Positions 43,075 to 52,460 of a stretch of 64,000 nucleotides of DNA are shown here, piece after piece. The DNA is taken from contig JAJOZX010001729.1 in assembly GCA_023014485.1 (NCBI GenBank), forward strand, positions 620,001 through 684,000, read 5' to 3'. The translations under genes were made by a program, and so were the position numbers. Source of the DNA: Bathynomus jamesi. Its lineage: Eukaryota > Arthropoda > Malacostraca > Isopoda > Cirolanidae. The number at the start of each line of letters is the position of its first letter. Positions within the stretch are counted from its first letter, which is position 1. The notes below the pieces were generated by a model. The model was given only the letters and a program-made list of their open reading frames with translations, was not told where the DNA came from and did not search any database.

Positions 43075-44510
43075 TCAAAGAGTTCCGAACGACACAGATT
43101 TCCCCTGGACCTTTTTGGTAGCTACATGTACCTCGCTTAAGGTTGATTCCAAAAACGCAGGCTTAAGACGATCGATAGAAACCTTGTCGACCTTGGAACC
43201 GCGCTGGATGAGAAATGATTTGCGCGTACGTCGGAGAACTTCATAGGGCCCGTCATATGGACATTGGAGAGGCCGTTTTGGGACAGGTACACGAACGAAG
43301 AAAACGTGGGTGCAAGACTGGAGGGCTGGGGAAACAAAGATGTTCTGTTGGCTAGTCAATCGAGGGGGAACAGGCTGAAGGGACTGCATGTGAGAGGAAA
43401 GTGTTTGAGCGAATTCCGTAGGATCACATGACTTATCCCCTGCAGTGAAGTAGCCACATGGTAGCCGCAGTGTTGTTCCATAGACTAGTTCAGCCGCTGT
43501 AGTCTTCAGATCACTCTTAAATGCAGAGCGAATACCAAGCAACACGAGTGGAAGCTTATCCATCCAATGGGAGTCTTCGTGACACATAAGGGATGACTTC
43601 AGCTGGCGATGGAAGCGTTCGACGAGGCCGTTAGCTTGCGGATGATACGCACAGGTATGCGCATGTACTGTACCCAACAAGCTGGTAAACTTCTTCCAAA
43701 GCGAAGACTCAAATTGGCGACCTTGGTCAGTGATGACTTTGTCGGCAATCCAAATCTTGATACCCATCCATGAAGAAAGGCTCTTGCAACAGTGTCCGCT
43801 TGGATATCAGGAAGTGGGATGGCTTCAGGCCATCTGGAAAAGCGGTCGAGACAGGTGAGCAGATAACGTTGGCCTTGAATCACTGGAAGAGGGCCAACAA
43901 TGTCTACATGAATTACCTCAAATCGCTGGGATGGGGGCGGAAATGCGTCAAAGGGGGACCTGGTGTGCCTTTGGACTTTGGCACGCTGGCAGGCAAGGCA
44001 CGTTTTGGTCCAATGTTTGACATCCTTCCGCATCGAGGGACAAACAAAGCGAGAGGTAACCAGGTGTTGCGAAGCACCGATACCAGGATGGGAGGGCTTA
44101 TGAAGATCCGTGAACACTGCTTGTCTGTGACATGGAGGGACATAAGGGCGAATAGCAGCTGTTGATACGTCGCAATAGAGGGGCACAGACAATCCTGGCA
44201 TACTCATTTTCTTGAGGGAAAGTGAGTGAGTGGAGTCTTCTCTGAGCAGGTCTTGTAGTTCCGTATCCTTATCTTGATCCTGTGCAATAGCATTCCACAG
44301 TGTAGAGCTGAGGGTAACAGAAGTAATCTCTATTCTTGAAAGTGCATCCGCTGGAGTGTTCAAGACACCTTTGATGTGGCGGATATCTGTGGTAAATTGC
44401 GAGATATAATCGAGTTGCCTGATGACTCTGGGAGAGTGGTTACAGCTGTTTTTTTGAAGACAGTGACCAAAGGTTTGTGGTCGGTAAAAACACAAAATCT
44501 CGGCCTTCAA
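43075..44510 (-). pseudogene. LTR element integrase (two frames)
   Basis: Inserts the cDNA copy. Frame 43599-44510 holds the HHCC zinc domain (HKPSHPG, then CLACQ), preceded by the LNTPADALSRIE end of RNase H, and the first catalytic Asp in HVDIVGPLP. A frameshift near 43760 leads to frame 43075-43767 with ITDQGRQFESSLW (second Asp) and HPQANGLVERFHR (Glu, 35 residues on). After that come a GPYEVLRR-type C-terminal module and a stop just before the polypurine tract. Confidence 0.9.
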
Positions 44511-44937
44511 GGAAATGTTGAAAATGCTTCACGTTTAAGTAAATAGCAAGAAGTTCACGTCCGAAAGCACTATAACGCGTTTGGGCTGGCTGCAGCTTTT
44601 TCGAGTAAAACGCGATGGGTGCTTGTTGACCGTTAATGGTTTGTTCCAACACCCCACCTCGCAACATCTGATGCATCGACCGTCAGAGTTAGGGGGCATC
44701 ACTGATAGGAAATGACAGAGACAATGCACTATTGATAGCATTTTTGGCATTGTCGAACGCCTGTAAACTATCGCTACACCATACCAATTTCGTTACCTTG
44801 CGTTTGTGTGTGATCATAGCGTGTAGAGGAGCAAGAACACTGGCACAGTTTTTAATGAACTTGTGGTAATAATTTACCAAACCTAGAAACCGACGTAACT
44901 CACGCTGATTATTTGGCATAGGGTAATTTTTTATCAC
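44440..44937 (-). pseudogene. LTR element RT connection and RNase H (broken)
   Basis: Frame 44689-44937 carries RRFLGLVNYYHKFIKN (RT thumb) and LVWCSDSLQAFDNAK. Frame 44440-44676 carries GVLEQTINGQQAPIAFYSKK, TRYSAFGRELLAIY and NVKHFQHFLEGR (RNase H). Shifts occur near 44690, beside a G5 run, and near 44480, beside a T7 run. Both are typical homopolymer positions for sequencing error. Confidence 0.88.
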
Positions 44938-44938
44938 T

Positions 44939-46104
44939 TCACACTTGTCCTGAAGGGGGGTAATTCCGTGCTGCGAAATCGTGTGACCAAGAAATTAATT
45001 CCAAGGTTGGCTGTGCAAACACACACTTAGATGCATTAATAGTAACACCGTATTGTTCTAAGCGTTGAAAGAGGAGTGAAAGATGTTCCTTATGTTCCTC
45101 TTCCGTTGAGCTGGCCACAAGCAAATCATCGATGTAGGCATAAACAAAGTCTAAGCCTCTGGTGACCTCATCTATAAACCTCTGAAAGGTTTGCGCAGCA
45201 TTCCGTAGCCCGAACGGCATCTTCACAAATTCGAATAACCCAAATGGTGTACAAACTGCAGTCTTGGGAATATCCGAAGGCTCTACGGGAATGTGGTGGA
45301 AAGCCTTAACGAGGTCTATTTTACTGAAGATAGATTTGCCGTGGAGAATAGAAGTAAAGTCTTGGACATTTGGTACCGGATATCGGTCCGGGATGGTTGT
45401 CGAATTCAAAAACCGGTAATCCCCACATGGTCTCCAGTCTCCTGACTTCTTCTGGACCAGGTGTAGGGGAGAGGACCAACTGCTTTTGGAAGGTCTTATT
45501 ATCCCAAGATCTATCATAAGCTGGAATTCCGATTTGGCAGCTTTCAGTTTGTCCGGGGCAAGACGTCTGGGTTTTGCAAACACAGGGGGACCTTTTGTTG
45601 TAATGTGATGGGTAATGGTGTGCTTAATGGTATCACCCATCTGCATCGGTTGAAGAATTCCTGGATATCGCTGGAAAAGGCACTGGTACATGGAATTAGG
45701 GGGAACGAGGGAAAGTGCAGAGTTCGAGGCGTCCGGAAGGGCAACCTGTTTGGCAAGAACAGAAAGCAGTGTGGCCTGGTCGCATAAGCGTCGCTTGTCA
45801 AGATCCACCAGGAGTTTGAAATGCTGGAGGAAGTCAGCGCCGATTATGGGATGCTGCACTTGAGCACAGATGAAAATCCACTTGAAGGATCGGTGAAGGC
45901 CCAAGTTTAGTTCACGCGACTGAGTACCGTACGTGGGTATGCGTGAACCGTTAGCAGCGTATAGAGGCGGAGATTCCGAGTGCGTATGACCAGATTTTTG
46001 AGGGAATACACTGACTGACGCTTCGGTATCGACCAAGAAATTGACACCAGAGTTCCTGTCCTTTATGAATAACAGGTTGGCAGTGCGAGTACTAGACGCC
46101 ATTA
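44939..46104 (-). pseudogene. LTR element Pol start: protease and reverse transcriptase
   Basis: The probable start ATG at 46102-46100 overlaps the gag stop (TAATG). The aspartic protease box reads [13 protein letters not shown]; the family norm has Gly where Glu stands, which should impair it. The RT palm is intact: [37 protein letters not shown] and [12 protein letters not shown] (near 45130). A frameshift near 44995 cuts it from the thumb. The open frame also runs upstream of the ATG to 46153, overlapping gag. Confidence 0.9.
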
Positions 46105-46864
46105 GGACTCGCTGCTGGGGTTTTCCGACGAAAAATTGCAAGGGGAGATGCACTTCCTAGCCTTCTTTCCAAATTTAGAGTGGTAGAAGCAGATCTTCCC
46201 GGAACTCGAACGATGCCTCTTCGTAAATCTTGACCGAGAATGGCTTCTTTGCCGTTGATTTTGTAGCAGAGAACAAACGTGGTTGAGTTGTTGACTTAAC
46301 TCTTCCACTTTCAACTCCAGTTCCGATTGTGTTCACGTTGTTGACCGGAGCTGTGTCAATCTCCACTACTTTGTCGGCAGTTTCTGCTAGTTTATCAACT
46401 GGAGTAGCAGGATCCATAGTGGCCAAGACACGCTGAGCTGATGGAGGAAGTTTCTGCAAGAACAACTGTCTAAAGATGTCCTTATCGAAGGTTTGTGCGC
46501 GTTCGCCTAGAGCGCACTGCATAGCCCTCAGCATTTGAGTGGGCTTACGGTCTCCAAGTTCTTCTTTTGAGATTAACTGATGTAGTTTCTCACGCTCGGA
46601 GACAGTGGTGCGGCACAGGATGGCAGACTTCAGATCGTTGTATGGGTCCTCACTCGTGGAAGTAGACACGATGACGTCACGGACTTCAGAGATGATGCTC
46701 GCTGGTAGAGAGGACAAAACATGATCGTATTTTGTCCTGCTAGCGGTGATCCTTCCCAAGTTGAATTGTGATTCCACTTGGTGGAACCAAATAAATGGAT
46801 CACCCGGCCAGAAGACGGGGAGCTTTACGCTCAAGTGGGAGATGGCACCAGCGTCGTCAGGCAT
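46102..46864 (-). pseudogene. LTR element Gag with CHCC knuckle
   Basis: Capsid-type sequence from MPDDAGAISHLSVKLPVFWP at 46864 through PFIWFHQVESQF, KYDHVLSSLP and LFLQKLPPSAQRVLATM, the usual Ty3/gypsy Gag blocks. The frame changes near 46310 into one containing EELSQQLNHVCSLL, a basic stretch, and [18 protein letters not shown]. That last segment is a C-x2-H-x9-C-x3-C knuckle, unlike the common CCHC box but characteristic of CsRn1-type elements. The stop TAA shares its last A with the Pol ATG. Confidence 0.87.
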
Positions 46865-47078
46865 CTTCTCCTATGCTTGCTGACGTACAAGCAAGACGAC
46901 AAGTTACCAACGAAGGAGTGGAGGTTGAGACGAGCGCAGGCACAGAGCGCACGGGCAGGGGTGAGGGGCAGAGGGCACGAGCGACGTTACAGTCTGGTCC
47001 TAGTCGCTCGGGTGAAGGGGGTGATGGGCACGAACGACGTTACAGTCTAGTCCTAGTCGTTCGGGTAAAAGGGGGGAA
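46865..47078 (-). repeat. LTR element leader with tandem duplication
   Basis: Untranslated leader between primer site and gag. GGGCACGAGCGACGTTACAG and GGGCACGAACGACGTTACAG start two copies of a roughly 55-bp direct repeat (about 46973-47025 and 47028-47078, plus strand). Confidence 0.75.
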
Positions 47079-47099
47079 TCCAACTCCGGGGTCACCAAT
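47079..47099 (-). promoter_or_regulatory. Primer binding site, tRNA-Trp-like
   Basis: On the minus strand, TGGTGACCCCGGAGTTGG lies two bases inside the 5' LTR. Its first 11 bases match the complement of the tRNA-Trp 3' end (TGGTGACCCCG). tRNA-Trp priming is known for CsRn1-type elements. Confidence 0.75.
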
Positions 47100-47567
47100 T
47101 GTTGGTTTTCGTCGTCGTCGTCGTTGGGCCTAGGCAAGCTACGGCTTGGGACCGTAGCGCATCTATCCGGTATAGGTTAACCTGGATGATGTAGCCATAA
47201 GCACTGCCGCTGGTTAAGTGCCAACCAGTGATTATCTCACTAGCCGTATTGAGTCCGTTAGGCGAAACTGCGACAGTACCAAGGATGGAAAATATAACCC
47301 TTGGATTTCTATTATTTATTTGCAAAATGGACATGGTATTAGATTAAAATAATTATTTGAATATAAATAATTAACTGACAATTGTGATATATAATTAATT
47401 ATGTTTACATACAATAAAATAATACAGTATACATAAAATTAGTATTAATGTGGTTTACAATTGAATTATGATGGGTAACTAATTTAAAATGAATTTATAG
47501 CTATTCCGAAATTCAAGACGGTAAAATTAACATTTATCTTGAAACTAAAATAAGAGTATTCACTACA
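47100..47567 (-). repeat. 5' LTR (in element orientation)
   Basis: 468 bp, TGTTGG...ACTACA, pair of 42585-43051. Near identity of the two LTRs indicates recent insertion. Confidence 0.95.
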
Positions 47568-47571
47568 AGGG

Positions 47572-48300
47572 GGTGCCCCATCTTGTTGGAAGATGACAGT
47601 TGGCTGCCTGTCCTGCAGCTGGGGGATGGCGTAATTGGTGAGCATATCCAGGTACACAGTTGCGGAAACAGTGTTCTCAGCGAAGAAGAAAGGACCAATT
47701 ATCTGGTCATGCATTAGTCCACACCAGACATTGATCTTCGGACTGCCCCGAATATGCTCCCTTACGGCACGTGGGTTTTCCGATCCCCAAATACGCACAT
47801 TGTGTCTGTTGACTCTACCACTAAGATGAAACGTAGCCTCGTCTGAAAAGCAGACACGTAACAAGAAGTCATTATCCTCGTCAATGCTGTTCAAAATGTC
47901 AATAGCGAATTGTTCACGTTTTGGACGGTCATCAGGCTTCAGTTCTTGAACAATTTGTACCTTGTAGGCGTGTTACTTCAAACGTTTGTGTAACACCTTG
48001 CGCACCGTAGACTTCGGTATCTTTAGTTGGCATGAAGCTTGTCTCACCGATTTCCTTGATGACCATGTGAAAGCAGTTTGAATGTTTTCCACCGTCCCAT
48101 CGGAAAGTGATGGTCTACCACTGCTCTTTCCCTTTTCCACGTTTCCAGTTTCCAAGAATTTTTTTCATCCACGACCTAATTAACTTCACATCAGGTGGAT
48201 TCTTTCCATACTTTGTTCTGAACCTTCGCTGAACACTGACAGGAGATTTTGTTTCTGCAAGCCACACAACACATTGTGCCTTCTCTGTCACAGACGCCAT
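47572..48300 (-). pseudogene. Mariner transposase, N-terminal part
   Basis: Starts MASVTEKAQCVVWLAETKSP at 48300 with a DUF4817-type helix-turn-helix. The frame shifts in an A7 run near 48155, then resumes with [21 protein letters not shown] stop codon follows in RLK-stop-HAYK near 47976. The catalytic domain then reads FSDEATFHLSGRVNRHN, KINVWCGLMHDQIIGPFFF and VIFQQDGAPP, where the LTR element enters. The homopolymer shift may be an assembly error; the stop is probably real. Confidence 0.9.
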
Positions 48301-48473
48301 CTTAACTGAACAGCTACTACAGCGCTCCTAGCGGCGAATGCGGTAGACGAAACACACCAGCACAGAAACTCTATGCATGTACGAGATCACCCGTAAAAAG
48401 AACACGGATGTAAGATTCGTCATTAAAACGTGAGAGCATACTGTTTTCAGGGCAAACATTTATGGACACCCTG

Positions 48474-48749
48474 TAGATCCAAAACGAGCCATAAGAGTAG
48501 TAGCCATCACTGAATTCTACGCTCTACAAATTCGTGTCTTCGCACATCTTTCACGTAAAACGTAGACCCAAAATCAGTTAAAAAGCTTACTGCTTATGAC
48601 ACGTTTTTGCATATTAAATATGATGAGACTTAGAACATGTTCCGAGATAGCGGTGTTGACTAAGTTGGTAGCGGTTTCATGTTTTTTTAACTTAACTTTG
48701 GGAATGAAGTAGTAAGCGTTCTAAGAAATATATGAAGTCTTGTTATAAT
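48474..48749. other. No gene seen
   Basis: Short unassigned spacer. Confidence 0.5.
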
Positions 48750-48888
48750 GCCCGTGGTGTAGTGGTAGCATATCTGACCGACAATCGGAAGATCCTGGGT
48801 TCGATTCCCGGGCGGTCACCTCATTTTTCATTTGTTCGTTATTTCTCTTCCTCGTGTGCAGAACACTCCTCCATACTTACGTCGTTTC
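48750..48888 (+). repeat. Solitary tRNA-derived SINE, mixed A/B type
   Basis: Head GCCCGTGGTGTAGTGGTAGC, core CTGACCGACAATCGGAAGAT, box B GGTTCGATTCC, then the type-A tail (CTCTTCCTCGTGTGCAGAAC, ending CTTACGTCGTTTCTATA) running into (TA)n. It combines a type-B-like head with a type-A tail, suggesting exchange between subfamilies. Confidence 0.8.
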
Positions 48889-49093
48889 TATATATATATA
48901 TATATATATAATTTAGTGATGGATCGAGTGGTCGGTTTTTCACAACCGCGGTTGCGGTTGTGTTTGCGGTTGTCGAATTTTTTCCAACCGCGGTTGCGGT
49001 TGCGGTTATCATATACTAGGAAAAATGCGTAATTATTAACTGGATTTAGCCACTATAGTGCGATTTAGCCACACTTGGTACATAATATATACT

Positions 49094-49215
49094 AAATAGT
49101 ATTTATTTAGTAAATACCTTATGTTGAACACAAGTTTTGCAATACACCGCTACCGCTATTTGTGTGTTGCAAAACTTGTGTTCAACATAAGGTATTTACT
49201 AAATAAATACTATTT
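49094..49215. repeat. Perfect 49-bp hairpin with 24-nt loop
   Basis: The left arm 49094-49142 and right arm 49167-49215 are complementary at all 49 positions (outer word AAATAGTATTTATTTAG, inner word CAAGTTTTGCAA). The loop is TACACCGCTACCGC plus 10 nt. It sits inside the hAT element. The perfect pairing implies recent origin or gene conversion. Confidence 0.95.
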
Positions 49216-49385
49216 AAATGAAGTATATTCTAAACTTATATAGCTATTATGAAAGAATAGGTCAAATTAATTAAAACCATATTTTGAACTAAGTGTGTTA
49301 CCAGGATGAGGGACGAGGACCCATCGCACTGTTCATCCCACCTACCACTTTCCCCAGCCTCCACCCATTGGAAAGTTATGGATTA

Positions 49386-49664
49386 TTATTCATTTGAAAA
49401 ACTGATGTCAAACTTAATGACAGGCAGTGTGAATTTCAAGAATAATATTTTTGCTGCATTTTCACCTTTCAAGCGGCAACGCCTCTCATCGTACAACGTT
49501 CCCGCTCCACTGAAGAGCTGCTCGCTTGGAATGCTACTTGAAGGGCAAGCAAGATATGTTCTTGCAATACAGCCAAGTTCTTTGTATTTTAGTTCGTTAT
49601 CTTTCCACCACTGAAGAGGATCATCGTTTAAACCAATTTTACTACGGCAGCCGTATGACGTCAC
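49386..49664 (-). pseudogene. hAT transposase C-terminal fragment
   Basis: 92 codons: DDPLQWWKDNELKYKELGCI, ARTYLACPSSSIPSEQLFSG and AG-x9-RRCRLKGENAAKILFL. This is the hAT dimerisation block of ZBED-like type (DPLxWW, PSSSxPSExxFSxAG, LxxxNAxxLxFL). No catalytic Asp/Asp/Glu core remains. Confidence 0.88.
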
Positions 49665-49863
49665 GTTTAAGCACGCATAAGGAGACCCATCATTTTCTTT
49701 TTAAAAAAAGAAATATTTCTAATTAACCTAAAATTAAAATTAACTAAGCTTTTACAACCGCAACAGCACTTATGGAACGGCGGTTGCGGTTACGGTTGCG
49801 GTTGTGAATTTTTGTGCGGTTGTAGTGCGGTTGCGGTTGCGGTTGCGGTTATTCGATCCATCA

Positions 49864-49866
<3 letters not shown>

Positions 49867-49910
<44 letters not shown>
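49867..49910. repeat. (TA)n between two hAT elements
   Basis: About 22 TA units separate two unrelated hAT elements. TA is probably the shared target. Confidence 0.93.
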
Positions 49911-50637
49911 TAGGGTTTCTGGTTTCGGGTGTTTCTTTCTGTCCCGGGATAGCGGGACAAATTGAACTCGATCCCGGGATTTCCCGGGAAATTTTTTAAC
50001 ATTTATTTAATATTATAATGACAAGATTTATACGACTTCTTATTTATTATCTGACGTATTTACTTCGTAAATAAAACAAATTTCAAATATTTTTATTTGA
50101 TATCAATACTATAATAACAATACCCATTATACTCCACTTTAATAAAGAAAATAAAATTCCTTTACCCTACAATTAGGTAGCAAATATAATAAAATAATTC
50201 AAACTTTCAAAGTAAATCAAAAATAAAAGAATAACAATAATATACGACATATTGAATAATATGACTGGTATTTAATCAGATTTTCTAAAATATCCCTTCA
50301 AGAAGGTGAGGCAATTAATGCTTTGATCACTGAGCCTGGTTCTCAGTTTTGTGATGAAGCCACAGCCCACAAGCCACAGCACCACTGCAGTGAGTCAGTG
50401 ACTGGTTGCGTCGAGTGACTCGAGTCGTCGACTCACTGGAGTCACTGCGCATTGTAAAAAGTTTTACTCGACGATTTTAAACTGAATGTAAAATTGTAAA
50501 TAAAAATATGAAATAATAATAACTGAAATAAATGAATATTATTAAAAATAACCTTTCCCGGGATTCGATTTTTTGTCCCGGGAAATAAAACTCCAAATTT
50601 TGGCAGGGTTTCCCGGGATCCCGGGACAGAAACCCTA
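49911..50637. mobile_element. Non-autonomous hAT element with CCCGGGA repeats
   Basis: Ends TAGGGTTTCTG and CAGAAACCCTA, with related flanks ATATATAC and ATACATAC (6 of 8 bases). Subterminal zones are packed with CCCGGGA and TCCCGGG palindromes (49945-49998 and 50556-50628). A separate GACTCGAGTC-type palindrome cluster lies at about 50410-50445. No transposase sequence. Confidence 0.82.
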
Positions 50638-51369
50638 ATACATACACAGTATATGATGATGATTATAAAAGAAAAAACAGCTGCACTAATACTAACTAAC
50701 GTCTGTCTATACAAAAGGTTTGTGCAAGACCCACCGCCTTCAGGGCCTACAACTTTCTGGTCAGTCCCTTGTGAATATTTATAAATTTGTCCGATGGCTT
50801 TCTTCAGCAATAAATCCAAAGTGTCTATTCATTTGCATTCAATATAGTGTGATTACTATCCTATCGACTATTCGACTATAATTTTAAGCATTTCACACAC
50901 ACCACACACACGCACGCACACACACACAGTAAAATTTTAGTTCACGTTTAACAAAATAATAAAAATTGTGTAGGCATTTCAATTGATCTGTTCATGCAAC
51001 CTGATAAGCTCTTTCCGTGCATGATTCAACAAACAGTTTTGTGTGTGTGTGTGTGTGTGTAAAGAAAAGATTATAAATTTTTTCTTTCGTAATTTATTAC
51101 TAAGTAGTTAGGATTTTAAATAATAAGAACTAATCTCACATTTTCATGTATATAAACAAGGATTTTTTTTTAGTTAAAATTCTGACATTGCGGATAATGA
51201 AATATCAATTTATCTTCACGTTTTAATTTCAGGCATTCAAATTGAAATTTTTTCGCAAAAATGGCTGTTTTTTTGATAAGGGAACTGTTGTTAAATTGGA
51301 GGTAAGCGTTTGGGTGTATTTGTTTTATGAAATACGATGTAATGTAATGAATAAAGGTAAAAATTATAA
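50638..51369. other. No gene seen; (AC)n and (GT)n tracts
   Basis: Contains (AC)n at about 50896-50927 and (GT)n at about 51040-51060. No coding homology. Confidence 0.5.
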
Positions 51370-52316
51370 CAGTAGAATACGCTGACAACGAGGCGTTTGA
51401 TAATGCGGTATGCGAATAAAACGGCAAGCAATTATCACTGGACGACAAAAAAGAACTTTTTTTTTTGTCACATGAACAAAAATGGGTGGATCTTGTAGGG
51501 TTTTACCGCTGAGTTCAAAACTGACCTCAAAATTTGTTTATCACCACCAATATTGAGTGAATCGAAAATGAAATTTGGACTAATTTATGGGCGTAAAAGC
51601 AATATCAAAGTAGAAAATGTCTATTGAACTCGCCTAAAATGTTCACTGAGCGAAATCAAGTGAGTAACTGACAAATGACAGTCAACAGTGACGTGCAGCA
51701 ACTTATAAGCAGAGGAGGAGCGAGAACAGACCCCGCCCCCTTCCTATTCTGACTCAAATCCAAAGTAATGGAAATTCGTGTGTCACTCTAAAACTGCGGA
51801 TGATAGAAAAATTCTCTTTTCATTTCCGTAATCAACGTAAAAAATTACATATAGTTCAAGTAAAAATATCTCTGACAAAAACTTTGTTGATCAGTGTTAT
51901 GGTACAATTACTTTCTATTATATGACCAAGATGTGAATAACGCAGTATATTTTTTTTAGTTAAACGACCAAAATTCGAGCCAGGAGCCCAGCAACCGCGG
52001 GCAGACGCGAGTGAGGTCCTTGAGATTGAGTGAGTGACGCGTAATGTGACGTAGAGCTGCTATATTTTATATTTTATTTACATTTATATGTCTACTATAG
52101 GTTTAATTATTACTAACTATTATTTACAGGTCAATATGCTACACCATATTACTCAAATATTTTAGGTAAAAGTCGTATATTTTAAGTAAAAGCCACATTT
52201 TTTGGGTCTTCGAAACCTAACCTATTTTTCTCATAAGATCTTTAACAATAGATAACACGGACCGCGATACAGTCTGTTTCTCGAAAAGTAGCCCGCGCTA
52301 TCAACGTATTCCACTG
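51370..52316. mobile_element. pogo/Tigger-type non-autonomous element, 947 bp
   Basis: Starts CAGTAGAATACGCTGACAAC and ends with the complement of CAGTGGAATACGTTGATAGC; 15 of the first 18 bases agree. TA follows the right end. GATAATGCG-, CGAATAAAACGGC- and GGACCGCGATA-type words link it to the 220-bp MITE at 25472. No transposase frame is recognised in the interior, which includes unrelated sequence around 51660-51800. Confidence 0.7.
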
Positions 52317-52367
52317 TATTCATGTAAAAGTTTTTATTCCAGATAAAACGAATATTTTGGTGGGAAG

Positions 52368-52456
<89 letters not shown>
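52368..52456. repeat. (AC)n(TA)n compound microsatellite
   Basis: AC then TA units running up to the TA target of the mariner element. Confidence 0.93.

Positions 52457-52458
<2 letters not shown>

Positions 52459-52460
<2 letters not shown>

Larger units (their letters stand above)
42585..47567 (-). mobile_element. Ty3/gypsy LTR retrotransposon, CsRn1-like, young
   Basis: 4983 bp, transcribed on the minus strand. Two LTRs (467 and 468 bp) start TGTTGG and end ACTACA and differ at about three positions. A 4-bp duplication AGGG (42581-42584 and 47568-47571) flanks it. The order is gag, protease, RT, RNase H, integrase, which is Ty3/gypsy. Two traits point to the CsRn1 clade: a CHCC-type Gag knuckle and a primer site beginning like a tRNA-Trp complement. 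There is no envelope frame. Frames are broken in several places despite the young LTRs. Confidence 0.93.
42153..48473 (-). mobile_element. Mariner (DD41D) split by an LTR retrotransposon
   Basis: CAGGGTGTCCATAAGTG at 42153 and its complement ending at 48473 are the terminal repeats, with TA on both sides. Without the 4983-bp LTR element and the duplicated AGGG the transposon is about 1330 bp. The insertion point lies inside the transposase between the second catalytic Asp and the following His-Trp. Confidence 0.92.
48914..49866 (-). mobile_element. hAT element with GCGGTT subterminal repeats
   Basis: Ends TAGTGATGGATCGA and its exact complement, between TA tracts. Both subterminal zones hold many copies of (G)CGGTTG (about 48938-49008 and 49757-49850), inverted relative to each other. 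These are candidate transposase binding sites. It holds only a C-terminal hAT coding fragment and a perfect hairpin in the middle, so it is an internally deleted copy. Confidence 0.9.
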
